Assembly (NCBI GenBank): GCA_963580285.1
Contig: OY757023.1
Location: 90,173,108-90,237,107, forward strand
Reading direction: 5' to 3'
DNA from: Lucinisca nassula
Taxonomy: Eukaryota > Mollusca > Bivalvia > Lucinida > Lucinidae
DNA length: 64,000 nt
Shown here: positions 10,103 through 20,227 of the stretch, piece after piece
Layout: each line of letters starts with the position of its first letter
Numbering within the stretch: position 1 is the first letter of the stretch
Program-made: the position numbers and the translations under genes
Notes under the pieces: generated by a model
Database searches by the model: none
What the model was told of the DNA's origin: nothing
The model's input: only the letters and a program-made list of their open reading frames with translations

Positions 10103-10119
10103 AATTAGTCATAATTTTA

Positions 10120-10480
10120 GGTGGTCTTAATTGCAGAATTTCACTGTATTTTTCTTATTTGTACTCCAAACATGGGTTGTGGGTGCTCGTTAGAACCAAA
10201 TCGTTGTAAGTGCCTCATTGAGGCGGTTCTGATGAGTACCCACAACCTACATCATAGAGCAGAAGATGGTAAAATAATGTATACCCCCTTAAACCCAGTT
10301 TTCTCTTGGAGTTAAGAGGGGCATTCATTACACGGACTTGTTCACATGATGCTGGGTGCTAATTAGAACTGCCTCAGTTAGGCAGTCCTAAGGAGTACCT
10401 ATAGTCTATGTTTCTGAGCAGAATTAAGGAAAATGATGGATATCCCAGCAAACCCCACTTTTCTTTGTACAAAGTGGGCT
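10120..10480. mobile_element. MITE family D, two tandem partial copies
   Basis: TTTTTCTTATTTGTACTCC, GGTTGTGGGTGCTCGTTAG, a partly broken hairpin, then TTTTCTCTTGGAGTTAAG and CACGGACTTGTTCACATGATG (to about 10350). A second hairpin half (GCTAATTAGAACTGCCTC ...) with another ACCCCACTTTTC module follows. Confidence 0.5.
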
Positions 10481-10484
10481 CATG

Positions 10485-10660
10485 CATGTGTTATGGTAGT
10501 GACCATAGTGCGAGTTTTCGAGTTTTGCATCACACCACCAACTAAGGTCATACAGAGATGGGACCTCAGTTTAAAGACTCATCCAGAAATCTGGCGAAGC
10601 CTGGAATAGAACCCATGACCCCTGGTTTATGAGGCAGTGACCATGGTATAGACGGTCACA
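10485..10660 (-). mobile_element. tRNA-derived SINE family S4, copy b
   Basis: Minus-strand copy of the element at 43256: on the + strand GAGTTTTGCATCACACC, AAGGTCATACAGAGATGGGA, CTCAGTTTAAAGACTCATCC, then CCTGGTTTATGAGGCAG and CATGGTATAGACGG (tRNA-like head). B-box complement AATAGAACCCATG is degraded. Confidence 0.55.
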
Positions 10661-10689
10661 ATGTTTTAGCACTACTTTTTTCACGTATC

Positions 10690-11110
10690 ATTGAGCATGC
10701 ACCAGGTTTTTTCCCCTATATATTTCCTTCGTTACGTTTGTTACTTTATGTTGGGAGAAAATGTGCCCCAGATTTTTGGCTCGTTACGGTCCAAATGAGG
10801 TGCAGAGTGTTTTTTCCCAATATAATCTCTTTGTTACGTTTGTTACGCATAACGAAGCGCGCCCCTGGCAAATTTTACGTACTTTTTATACATTATATGA
10901 TTACTTCCCCTGCAAATATCATCAAAAGCACATATCATCCATATAAACACACTGTAAATACGGGCTTACATTTTGACTAACACAGAAAATCTATTAATTC
11001 ATTTTCAATGGGAGATAAATATATTTTAATGTTTATTCATGCATTTTCTGCTTTGGTCATTAGCTTTGCACATTTCTATATGCCCGTTTGAAAAGTGGGA
11101 CATATTATTT
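10690..11110. other. No gene; short imperfect direct repeat
   Basis: Two ~100-bp stretches around CGTTACGTTTGTTAC (10730 and 10832) are imperfect direct repeats. Otherwise AT-rich sequence without a supported gene. Confidence 0.35.
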
Positions 11111-11111
11111 T

Positions 11112-11722
11112 ATACCCCCCGGCATCATTCTGTCCATCCATCTGCCCGTACATACACCAGAAACATAATGGGGTTTATGTTCTTTACAATTCATGCTTAA
11201 TGAGGTTTATTCCGTAAATTTTCAACCCCACAACACCAAACATGCCTGTTTGTGGGCTACATTATGGGGTTAAAATCAGTGAACCCCACAGTGTACCTCT
11301 CGTACTTTGACCAAAGTTAAATGAAAATCCTTCAAGGGGTACAGGAGATATGGAACAGGCATAAAATTCAAACAGCCAAACTCGTGACCTTTAACTTGAC
11401 CTTGAGTCGGCATGGTTCATTTAATTGTTCTGCACATCAGCTCACTGAGGGGGATATTTCACCAAAGTTAAATAAAAATCGGAGATATGGAATGGACACA
11501 AAATTCAAAGTTTCAAACTCTTGACCTTCAAATTTGGCCTTGGCCTCGATCCAGCATGGTTCATTTATGGGTTCTGCACATCCACTTACTGAGGGTTCAG
11601 GAGATACGGAGGGGACAAGAAAGTGTTATGGACAGATAGATGGACAGACAGACAGACAGATAGACAGAAGAAGGCCAATCCTATAATCCACGCTTCAGTT
11701 CATGACGGGGGATTAATGATTT
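11112..11722. mobile_element. Helentron-like element with CCCCCC/GGGGG ends
   Basis: TATACCCCCCGGCATCATTC plus a CTGTCCATCCATCTGCCCG linker at the left, tandem modules containing TGACCAAAGTTAAATGAAA/ACCTTTAACTTGACCTTG, a GACAGACAGATAGACAG run, and ATGACGGGGGATTAATGAT at the right. Layout resembles the other hairpin-headed elements, although the left palindrome is incomplete. Confidence 0.4.
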
Positions 11723-11819
11723 GAACTTTGCATCATAGGCAAGTTGTGTATAAAGAATGAAAGCTAGTTGTGATTGGACTATATTAAGTGGAAGAGCTGT
11801 ATGCCATCGTTATAAATTT

Positions 11820-12719
11820 TGATGCAAATTTGTCATTGCTCTAGTGTCAACATTTATTGTTGGGCTTCTATCTGACTTCATACAAATGTTGGGTATGATA
11901 ATATCTCAAGTGAGTCCAACTTTCAGGGTCCTATGCTCAATGTGAAGGTCACTGTGGCTATTTTAAGAAAAAAAACTTTGTCATCTCTTTAGCTCCAACA
12001 TTTTTTACTGCATTGTAATTCAACCTCACACAGTGTTGGGTATGATCTCAAGCAGTTACCACTTTCAGGGTCGTGGGTTTAAGGTCAAGGTCACTGTGGT
12101 TATATTTAGAAAAACCTGTCATCACACTAGCACCTTCATTAATATTACTTCATACAAACTGTTGGCTACTACTCGTATGCGCAAGATATCAAAATGATAT
12201 CTTGTGCAAGATTCTTTAGTAAGTTTGACTTTCAGAGTCCTGGGCTCAAGCTCAAGGTCACTATGGCTATCTTTAAAAACTTAGCATGTATATTTATTAA
12301 TGGTTTTCATTATTATGTTAGATTTGATAATCTCTCAAGCAAGTTTGACTTTTCAGGGCACCTAGCCTTGAGGTCAACATTACTGTTTTAAAAAAAACAT
12401 TATCATTACTCCAGCACCTACATTCATCAGTGGAGTTTGATTTTTTTGTCATACAACTACATGTACCAGGTAGACAACTACATGTACCAGGTAGTATTTT
12501 TCTGACTTTCATGGTTCTGCACTCAAGGTCAGGGTCACTGTGTCTATGTTTAGAAAAACTTTGTCATCCCTGTAGTGCCTACATTTATCAATGGATTTTA
12601 ATTTAACTCCAGACAAAGTTTGGGTAAATAAATATCTCTAGCAAGATGGACTTCCGCCAGTTCAGTGCTGGGAAGTAGTCTTGTGCAAGGGGATTTTTTG
12701 TATCGCCTGCGATGTCTTG
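11820..12719 (+). mobile_element. Helentron-like element, 3' portion (CTTGTGCAAG family)
   Basis: Five to six ~150-bp modules, each with TCAAGGTCACTGTGGCTAT-like and GTCATCGCTCTAGCACC-like motifs. The 3' terminus has TCTTGTGCAAGGGGA, a hairpin ATCGC/GCGAT (12702-12713) and CTTG at 12716-12719. The next hairpin-headed element starts directly after it. The family's 5' head is seen at 44657. Confidence 0.6.
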
Positions 12720-12720
12720 T

Positions 12721-14660
12721 TAGCTCACCAGAGCCGAAGGGCTCCGGGGGGAGCTTATAGTATTGGCATTGTCCGTCGTCGTCAAATTTTCAAACAACAT
12801 CTCCTCTGGCCAATTGAAACCAAATTACATGTGGAGCCTCTTATAATTGGAAGGGGGAACGAAAGTTTGTTCGTAAGGACTGGATCACATTACCAATATG
12901 GCCACCATGCCCATATATGGTGAAAACCTTTGATAATGAATATATGGCCGATGATCTTGAAACTTGGTATGCAGCATCGGGGACTCTGGCCCTACCAAGT
13001 TTGTTCAAATGAGGACTTTTTTTTTTACCTTGACCTGTTTTATTTCAAGTTTTATTTACCATGCCCATATATGGTAAAACCTTTAAAAACCTTCTTCTCA
13101 AGAGTCAAAAAGCAGATGATCTTGAAACTTGGTATGCAGCATCGGGTACTTGGGCCCTACCAAGTTTGTTCAAATGATGACCTTTGGTTGACCTTGACCT
13201 GTTTTACCTCAAGGTCAAATTTGGTCACTAGACATTTGTATGGAAAAAAGGCAAAATAGTGGATTTTTTTGATTGCATGGTAGCTAGTGGCATCAGAAAT
13301 GGTATTTGCAATCAGCTTAATTGAAGTTTATCAGTTCCAAAGGTCAAGGTCATTTACCAGCCTTTGTCCAGGACAGCTCAGATTCAGTATTTTTATCTTC
13401 TTCTTCACTTAACCTTTAGCCTGCTGTAGGCGAAAATCCCTATCTTTACAAACAGTGTAGATCCAGATCAGATGGCTTCTGAAGAAGCCATCTGATCAGG
13501 ATCTACACTGTTTGACATTCAGTTTATGAATATGTAGAAATAAACTGCATCAAGTAATCTGATTGGTTCAATATCAGAAATGGGTGTGTCTTAATTGAAT
13601 ATTCAGCAGGTTAAAGGTTAAACTACTTGGCCAATTGAAACCAAATTACACATGGAGCCTCTATGGAATGGGGGAACAAAAGTTTGTTCGTGAGGACTGG
13701 GTCACATGACCAATATGGCCACCATGCCCATATATGGTGAAAACCTTTGATAATGAATATATGGCCGATGATCTTGAAACTTGGTATGCAGCATCGGGGA
13801 CTCTGGCCCTACCAAGTTTGTTAAAATGAGGACTTTTTTTTTACCTTGACCTGTTTTATTTCAAGGTCAAATTTGGTCACTTAGACATTTGTATGGAAAA
13901 AAGGCAAAATAGTGGATATTTCTGATTGCCTGGTAGGCTGTGACATCAGAAATCATATTTGCAGTTAACTGAATGGAAGTTTATCAATTCCAAAGGTCAA
14001 GGTCATTTACTGACCTATATCCTGGATGCCTCAGATTCAGTTATTTTTTCTTCTTCTTTTCCACTTAAACTGGTGGGTTGATTGAAACCAAATTACTTGT
14101 GGAGCCTCTATGGGTAGGGGGAATGAAATTTGTTCGTAAGGACTGTGTCACATGACCAATATGGCCGCCATGCTCATAAATGGTAAAAAACTTTAAGAAT
14201 TTTCTTCTCAGGAATCAAATAGCCAATGACCTTGAAATTTTGTATGTTGCATTGAGGACTCAGGCCCTACCAAATTTGTTCAAATGATGACCTTTAGTTG
14301 ACCTTGACCTGTTTTACGTCAAGGGCAAATTTGGTCACTTAGACAGTTGTATTGAAAAAGGGCAAGGCAGTGGATTTTACTGATTGCATGGTAGCCGGTC
14401 GCATCAGAAATATTATTTACAATAAAATCAGTTCCAAAGGTCAAGGTCATTACTGACCTTTGTCTTGGATGGCTCAGATTCAGTATTTGTATCTTCTTCT
14501 CCAGTAAAAGAGCTGTGCTGATTGAAACCAAATTACATGAAAAGCCCTTTTGGGGGTGAGGCAATTTAAACATTATTCCTGGTATTGTTGTCACATGACC
14601 AAGATGGGCAACTTGCCTGTATATGGTATCTGGTGAGCGTAGTGGCCCATGGGCCTCTCA
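12721..14660 (+). mobile_element. Helentron-like element, CTCACCAGAG family, three tandem modules
   Basis: 5' palindrome AGCTCACCAGAGCC gaag GGCTCCGGGGGGAGCT, then a GTCCGTCGTCGTC linker, then modules of ~450 bp, each starting near GATTGAAACCAAATTACATG (12820, 13640, 14085) and containing GATCTTGAAACTTGGTATGC and TTGACCTTGACCTGTTTTA. 3' end: CTGGTGAGC (inverse of the head), GGCCCATGGGCC (14644-14655) and TCTCAT. A TTAA MITE is inserted in module 1. Known bivalve non-autonomous Helentron derivatives share this layout. Confidence 0.65.
13409..13621. mobile_element. MITE family A, copy 6, with identifiable empty site
   Basis: TTAA at 13409-13412 and 13618-13621; ends CCTTTAGCCTGCTG / CAGCAGGTTAAAGG; foldback about 13449-13512. 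The paralogous module at about 14055 reads CCACTTAAACTGG uninterrupted, so the host sequence before insertion had a single TTAA. This directly shows TTAA duplication for the family. Confidence 0.85.
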
Positions 14661-14825
14661 TTTTTTCTTATTTCTGCTCCATTGTGAGTACTCATTAGAA
14701 CCACCTCAATGAGGTGGTTCTTCCAATGAGCAACCACAACCTATATTTGCAGTATAAATATATCACAGAGTAGTTATTTTGGAGATGTGAAAAAATGCAC
14801 TATGGCACATGGATGTTATCGTAAT
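14661..14825. mobile_element. MITE family D, partial (reverse)
   Basis: TTTTTCTTATTTCTGCTCC, hairpin AGAACCACCTCAATGAGGTGGTTCT region, then TTTTGGAGATGTGAAAAAATG and terminus ACATGGATGTTATCGTAATG. Confidence 0.55.
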
Positions 14826-14845
14826 GATCATAAATTTTTACTTAA

Positions 14846-15388
14846 AGGTGCATTATTGAGCTACCTGGTCTCAATTTTTTTTTCTGGTTTTTATCTTCAA
14901 TGCATACTCCTTTGTCATATGTACACTTTTTGAGCCAACTACAGCTTCAGAACTTTGTGAAAATTGTCGTTTTCATTCGTGTTTACCCTTCGCTCTGAAG
15001 ATGTGTTCGGAATTTCTGTTCTAAAAATAAAATCTGTCACTTTACACATACATGGCGACAGTATCGTCTCTGAGTGTCATTACTTATGGCATATGGTATT
15101 CAGCATCATATTTTTTCCGATTCAGTCATGGCCTAAGCAAACAAGGCCAAAAATGAACGTCGCATAACGTCATATATGGGGATTCTATTTTTGTCACAAA
15201 CTAAAAATAGATCTAACTAGTGTTCGAAACCTAGTTAGGGAATCCCTCTCAAACTCGTTTACCTGTCATCATAATTGTTCGCATTTTTGCATAAAATGCA
15301 TTCATTTGTATTGTTTTAAAGAAAAATACCGGCTATATGTATTTTATTTTTGGAAGCATTTTTTTTCAGATAGCTCAATAATGCACCT
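14846..15388. mobile_element. 543-bp TIR element (AGGTGCATTATTGAGCTA ends)
   Basis: AGGTGCATTATTGAGCTA at 14846 is repeated inverted at 15371-15388. TTAA abuts both ends (14842-14845; 15389-15392), which suggests a piggyBac-type MITE. A longer direct repeat with one mismatch also flanks it (14823-14845 and 15391-15413). No coding sequence; an internal short open frame has no recognisable domain. Confidence 0.6.
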
Positions 15389-15472
15389 TTAATGATTATA
15401 AATTTTTACTTAAATATTTTTGCTGTAAAGATTTTTGTTTAGTAGCAAACAGTGTGATTGCTCAGGCTTCCT

Positions 15473-15700
15473 TTAACTCATTTAGTACCAGAAACCCCAA
15501 AACTGGTAATTGGCAAACACTGCAGGCCCAGATCAGACGCCGCAGAACGCGGCGTCTGATCTGGGCCTACAATGTTTGCAAAAAGTTCAGCCATTTTCCA
15601 AATATATTTTGAAGAAAACACAATTGGACACCCCTAAATTTTGAAATGGATGCCTGCTATTTATAAGGAGGAAGATTCCATTTGGTACAAAAAGGGTTAA
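15473..15700. mobile_element. MITE family B, copy 3 (perfect palindrome)
   Basis: TTAA at 15473-15476 and 15697-15700. The core palindrome around ACGCCGCAGAACGCGGCGT has fully complementary outer arms, lacking the central mismatch present in most copies. Confidence 0.7.
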
Positions 15701-15764
15701 GGGTAAATACTGTAATGCATTTCTGAACATATTTTCACTTACCTGGAGACCTGAACTTATAAAT

Positions 15765-15974
15765 GGACCTCGTCAAGCGATTTTGGTACTTATCGCCCAT
15801 GCGAGCAGCGAAGGTTCAGGCGAGAACCTTCACTGCTCGCTCATACCAGCAGTGAATCAAGAGGAACCTTCAGACAGAAAGCCATATCCCTGGCCCCTCT
15901 GAATGGCTGGGCATGCGCAGTTATAATTTGTCATGACGGAATGCTCGAAGACACAAATTCGCTTGGCGGGGCCC
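15765..15974. mobile_element. Small TIR element family H, copy 2
   Basis: GGACCTCGTCAAGCGA at 15765-15780 and its imperfect inverse TCGCTTGGCGGGGCCC at 15959-15974. Internal inverted pair GCGAGCAGCGAAGGTTC / GAACCTTCACTGCTCGC. Opposite orientation to copy 1 at 2751. Confidence 0.65.
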
Positions 15975-16170
15975 AAATGCAACTAGATGAGCATAATTAA
16001 ATAAAACATAATGATTGTGTTAATGAGATCAGGTAATGAAGTGAATAAATAGGCATGTTGAGAATTCATTGCATATTCTTAAGTATTGCAACTATGAATT
16101 AGATGTATATATAATACACCATATCCTCTATATAACATTATTGCTGTATTTTTTTTTGTTGTTGTTTTTT

Positions 16171-16563
16171 CATAACGATGATACATCCTTGTGCATAAGT
16201 GCAATTTTTTTGCATCTCCAAAATGGTTACTTTTCTGATTATGATCTGTGATATTTTTCTTATTTTTACTGCAGACATAGGTTGTGGGTGCTCGTTAGAA
16301 CTGCCTCATTGAGGTGGTTCTAACAAGTACCCACAAACTCTGTCTTAGAACAGAAATAAGAACAATAATGTACGTCTTCCCCTTTAAACTCCAGTTTTCT
16401 CTAAAATATACATTGTGGGTACTCGTTAGAACCGCCTCGATGAGGTGGTTCTAACGTGTACCTACAATTTATATTTTGAGCAGAAATAAGAAAAATATCA
16501 AAGAATTTTGTTTTTTTTGACGGTGAAATTTACAATGTATTTATATATGCGTGTTTTCGTAAT
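16171..16563. mobile_element. MITE family D, double-hairpin copy upstream of exon 1
   Basis: Left end CATAACGATGATACATCC; two successive hairpins (16283-16323 and 16420-16460) each of the type TTAGAACYGCCTCRWTGAGG; right end GCGTGTTTTCGTAATG at about 16549-16563. It lies ~110 bp before the splice acceptor of zinc-finger exon 1. Confidence 0.55.
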
Positions 16564-16674
16564 GCAAACAATGTACAAATGCAGTTCCTTAATGAATTGA
16601 ATAACCAGTATCATGTTAATTGGCTCATGATTACAGACAAAAATAAGTCAAAGGTCAAGGTCAATATATTTCAG

Positions 16675-16889
16675 GTAATATCACCCAAGATGCCATGAAC
16701 AACAACATTCACAATGCTATGCGACACGAGAGTACCAGTAGCACTGGCAGTTACCGTAGTAACGGAGCAGGAAGCTTGCACAGTCCCACAGCATCCCAGA
16801 GTAATACCCCTCTTGTTATTCCACATCCCGTCAAACCGCCGCCAACGACGAACAAGAATAAGACATACCAGTGTAAAATGTGTGATCAG
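16675..16889 (+). CDS. C2H2 zinc-finger transcription factor (rotund/squeeze/LIN-29, ZNF362/384 family), internal exon 1 of window
   Basis: Internal exon with acceptor TATATTTCAG/G and donor CAG/GTAAGA. Its 215 bp carry two bases finishing a codon from an upstream exon plus 71 codons, ending in phase 0. It encodes a polar, Ser/Asn/Pro-rich linker (RHESTSSTGSYRSNGAGS; LVIPHPVKPPPTTNKNK) and then the first half of a C2H2 finger, YQCKMCDQ, whose histidines lie in exon 2 forty kb away. Rotund/LIN-29-family proteins have the same pre-finger linker and a first finger beginning YxCKMC. The methionine inside is not a start: the open frame continues upstream to the acceptor. Earlier exons, including the true start, lie outside the window. 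Confidence 0.85.
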
Positions 16890-16897
16890 GTAAGACT

Positions 16898-17128
16898 TTA
16901 ACCCTTTTTGTACCAAATGGAATCTTCCTCCTTATATAAACCAGGAGTCCATTTCAAAATAAAGGGGTGTCAGGTTGTGTTTTCTTCAAAATTTATTTGG
17001 AAAACACCAACTTCTCACAAGCAGTGTAGGCCCTGATCAGATACTGCAGAACTCGGCATCTTCGGCATCTGATCTGGACCTGCAATGTTTGCCAATTACT
17101 CCTTTTGGGATTCCGGTAAAAAAAGGGT
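16898..17128. mobile_element. MITE family B, copy 4, 8 bp from a splice donor
   Basis: TTAA at 16898-16901, right end decayed to TTGA at 17125-17128. Ends CCCTTTTTGTACCAAATGG / GGTAAAAAAAGGG; core palindrome diverged (ATACTGCAGAACTCGGCATC). The insertion leaves only GTAAGACT of the intron before it. Confidence 0.7.
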
Positions 17129-17194
17129 TGAGATATATAGGTACACAAAGTGGAGACCTCATTGGTCATCAATCTCCTGTTATCTCAGACAATG

Positions 17195-17410
17195 AGATGA
17201 GCCTCCGTGGCCTAGGGCATAAAATCACAGACTGGATCATAATAGGTCTGTCACCGCTGTGGTTTGAGCCTCACGTGTGACACCATGGTCTGCAACAGCT
17301 TAGGTTATGTTGTTTTTCTCCAGAAAGTCTGGTTTCCCTCACTTCTGAATAACAATTGGCTCAAAATAAGTGAAATAATCTTGAAAGGGCCGTAATACAA
17401 AATAAAAAAA
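17195..17410 (+). mobile_element. tRNA-like SINE family S3, copy b
   Basis: GAGCCTCCGTGGCCTAGGG head, GTGGTTTGAGCCTC as a B-box-like motif, body TTCTCCAGAAAGTCTGG, and the end CTTGAAAGGGCCGTAATAC with an A-rich tail AAAATAAAAAAAACAAA. Confidence 0.5.
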
Positions 17411-17619
17411 ACAAAATCTCAAACACTAATATCTCAAATAACTGATGAAGTTAAACTAGATTTTGGGTAATGTACAATAGATCTTTGATGGCTCGAACAC
17501 TGATGGCTCGTTTACTATGGCTGAGTCGAACCTGTTCTTGAGTCCAAAGGGAATTTCTCCACATAAGAAATATGCTGGATAATTGAGGTGATTTTCGACT
17601 TTTTATCTTGCAAATATAT

Positions 17620-17710
17620 GCTCTGTGTACTCATTAGAATCCTCAATGAGGTGATGCATGTATGCTGTGTGTACTCATTAGAATCTAATGAACACTCACA
17701 ACATTCATTT
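17620..17710. repeat. Family D hairpin remnants
   Basis: Two copies of TGTGTACTCATTAGAAT with partial AATGAGGTGAT arms; a decayed family D core. Confidence 0.35.
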
Positions 17711-17882
17711 TTATTAAAAACACTGAAAAGATGTCCTAAAATTAACCCTGGTACGTGAGACTCCTGACATTATTCCCCAGTCGCTCAAACTGCCCCCGTC
17801 TCAAACAGATTTTTGTGGTCCCTAATGTTTTTGAGCCATTGAAGTTTGAGAGCAAAAATTCAAACTTCAGTACCATGTATCT

Positions 17883-18032
17883 TGTTTGTTTGATTTGATT
17901 TTTAACGTCCCTGTCAATACTATATAGGTCATTTTGGAGACATTTCCAATTTTTCAGGGACTTTAACCTGACATTGAGATGAAATGACATCTCAAGCCCT
18001 ATCGCCAAATGAAATCAATAGGGTTTATGAGG
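17883..18032 (-). mobile_element. SINE S2, copy h (5'-truncated)
   Basis: Minus strand: tail TTTGTTTGATTTGATTTTTA, ACGTCCCTGTCAATAC, GACATTGAGATGAAATGACA and AATAGGGTTTATGAGG; the 5' half is missing. Confidence 0.65.
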
Positions 18033-18304
18033 CCTAATTGGCAGAAACTAACTGTCTGGTCCAGAAAAATCTTGTACTCTCCATAATTTTCAGTTCTGTG
18101 CTGTAGGGAATGTGTGGCAGCTGTAAAAAGTCTCCCTGCCCTTCGTCAGTGTGGGTTATATTTTTCTAGCCCTTTGGGAATCATTGATTTCACTGCAGAA
18201 TTTAGGGTCACTGTTTAGGCCTAATTGGCCGAAACAAGCTAGTCTGGCCCAGAAAAATCGTGTACATTCCATAATTTTCAGTTCTGTGCTGTACTGAAGT
18301 TGCT
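18029..18304. repeat. Direct repeat of ~92 bp
   Basis: A segment starting AGGCCTAATTGGCAGAAAC at about 18029-18120 recurs at about 18212-18304 (AGGCCTAATTGGCCGAAAC ... TTCAGTTCTGTGCTGTA), 183 bp apart. No gene seen. Confidence 0.6.
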
Positions 18305-18469
18305 TCCGAAAGCGAACCATTTTCTCAGAACATTTAGATTTCATACAATGATGAATCCCAATAACATGGTAACTTAGGTCACTTTCAAGTGAGATGCCCA
18401 TTGTACTGTGATCTTAGGGAGATAAATTGGTTTTCCTCCAGGTACCCCTCTGATTACCATTTGATATAT

Positions 18470-18990
18470 ATAACGTAAAAATTCGGACACCTTGAGGACA
18501 TGATATAATTCTCCTAAAATTTTAACCACGTTTGTTTCACAATCCAACGCGGCCCCCACCCATTGGGGCTTGAAGAAATAAATGGGCTGCATGATGCTTC
18601 CACGCAGAGCTGAAACCCACCGCACATGAGTACTGGTAAACCGCTTAGAACATCTCAGCCTGCACAGGCAAAGCAGTGCGAGTCGGGCCACCCATGCTTA
18701 TAAACCCTATTGGTTTCATTGGGCGACAGGGCTTGAAATGTCATTTCATCTCAGTCTCGGGTAAAAGTCCCACAAAATTGGAAGCAAGGTCTCCAAAATG
18801 ACCTTTACAGTGTTGACAGGGACGTTAAACATCAAATCAAACAAATTCACAATCCAGCAAGGAGTCCAAAAGGTGCAGACAGAATGGCAAACAGTGTAGA
18901 CCCTAATCAGACAGCTCCTTCAGGAGCAGTCTGATCTGGGTCTGCACTGTTTGCTAAGGCCTATCTTCCAAGTACTTAGGATCATTTTGC
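18470..18990. mobile_element. MITE family C, copy 4 (reverse), split by SINE S2
   Basis: Reverse orientation: AATTCGGACACCTTGAGG, CTCCTAAAATTTTAACCACG, interruption at 18547-18845, then CAGCAAGGAGTCCAAAAGG, the palindrome (18891-18955; arms CAGCTCC.../GGAGCAG) and CAAGTACTTAGGATC. Confidence 0.65.
18547..18845 (+). mobile_element. SINE family S2, copy c, with target-site duplication
   Basis: Complete S2 copy flanked by an 11-bp direct repeat TTCACAATCCA at 18536-18546 and 18846-18856, inside MITE C. Ends in ACATCAAATCAAACAAA. The duplication defines the element's boundaries and shows target-primed retroposition. The 5' 60 bp contain a short palindrome (GGCCCCCACCCATTGGGGC); no convincing A/B boxes are visible. 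Confidence 0.8.
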
Positions 18991-19041
18991 TTTGACTTGA
19001 TATAAGAATTGAAGTGAAAAATGAAATAAAAAAAAATAGCT

Positions 19042-19254
19042 TTAACCCTTATCTTGCTGTTCAGGACAACCCCTATCTTTGCAAACAGTGCAGATCCAGA
19101 TCAGATGGCTTCTGAAGAAGCCATCTGATCAGGATCTACACTGTTTGGTATTCGGTTTATGAATTTGTAGCAATAAATTACATAAAGTAATTTGATTGGT
19201 TGATAGACAGAAATGGGTGTGGCTTAAATGAATATTCAGCAAGATAAGGGTTAA
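19042..19254. mobile_element. MITE family A, copy 7 (TTAA-flanked)
   Basis: TTAA at 19042-19045 and 19251-19254; ends CCCTTATCTTGCTG / CAGCAAGATAAGGG; foldback about 19079-19147. Confidence 0.75.
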
Positions 19255-19633
19255 GCTAGGACTATTTCTGCCTTGGACCACAACAATAGTGTTATAAAGA
19301 GGTTGTGATGTATTTGAGGTAATAACATTAGTTTTAAGATGGAAGGCGCCAAACTGTCATTAATGACACTTTACAGGTAATGATGTACAGATAGCGGTTG
19401 TTACTTGCATGAAGATGCATTCATCATTATTGATGCAACTGTCTGTCACACTTCAAGAATTACTTTGTTTTGTTGTCTAACATCCCTGTAGCCTGCCAGA
19501 CCCTATGGGGATTGAACACCCAGCCTCCAGATTGCCATCCAACTGGAAATCAGGAGGTTATTGATTCAATCCCCAGCATCCAACTGGCAATCAGAAGGTC
19601 GTATGTACTACCCATGGACTGATCATGTAATAT
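19255..19633. other. No gene recognised
   Basis: Low-complexity unique-looking sequence; a repeated phrase around ATCCAACTGG-AATCAG (19540, 19580) is the only internal pattern seen. Confidence 0.35.
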
Positions 19634-20158
19634 ATGGTAAACCTTATTCTGCTGAATAAATGAATTTAGCCACACCCATTTCTGACTCTCTGCAAATCAA
19701 ATTACTTTATAATAATTAATGTGCTAGTTATATTCACAAGCTGCGCTTGACAAACAGTGCAGATCAAGATCAGAGTGAAGTTTGAGGTTTAAGGTTAACA
19801 TTCCCGTCAACAATGTATAGGTCATTTTGGCTTCCATTTTTGTGGGACTTTTAAGCGACATTGAGATGAAATGACATCTCAAGCTCTGTCGCCCAATGAA
19901 ACCAATAGGGTTTATAAGCATGGACTGTCCGACTCGCACCGCTTTACCTGGGCAGGCTTTGATCTAAGCGGTTTACCAGTACTCGTGTGCGGTCGGATTT
20001 CGGCTCTGCACGGACGCATCATGCAGCCCATCTATTTCTTCAAGCCCCGATCGGCAGGGGCCAGATCCAGATCAGATGGTTTCTTCAGAAGCCATCTGAT
20101 CTGGATCTACGATTTTTGCAAAGGAAGGGATTGTCATGTTCAGGAGGATAAGGGTTAA
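19634..20158. mobile_element. MITE family A, copy split by SINE S2
   Basis: Left end AACCTTATTCTGCTGAATAA, body to about 19776, then SINE S2e, then the palindrome (20062-20118, perfect outer arms) and the right end GAGGATAAGGG with TTAA at 20155-20158. Confidence 0.6.
19777..20061 (-). mobile_element. SINE family S2, copy e
   Basis: Minus strand: TTTGAGGTTTAAGGTTAAC tail side, GACATTGAGATGAAATGACA, ACCAATAGGGTTTATAAGC, GGCAGGCTTTGATC, and 5' end CTTCAAGCCCCGATCGGCAGG. Nested in MITE A. Confidence 0.75.
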
Positions 20159-20227
20159 TAGTCAATCTCTCCAGCTGATTCAAGAAGAACAGTAACTGTT
20201 GTAAGCTTCTGACAAAAGAGTGTGCAC

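Larger units (their letters stand above)
7119..10147. mobile_element. Foldback MITE family G, copy split by a 2.3-kb element
   Basis: The left end TACAGTAATATTCC (about 7128) plus palindrome 7142-7208 (ACCACCTTTGGGACTG and complement) matches the copy at 62758. The right end AGGTGGTCTTAATTGCAG then TTTCACTGTA (to 10147) is its inverted terminus. Between them lies the TIR element 7795-10102. Apart from that insert, 7216-7794 shows no gene; it includes a segment with CGATTTAAGCCCCCCAGTGG of unknown origin. Confidence 0.5.
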
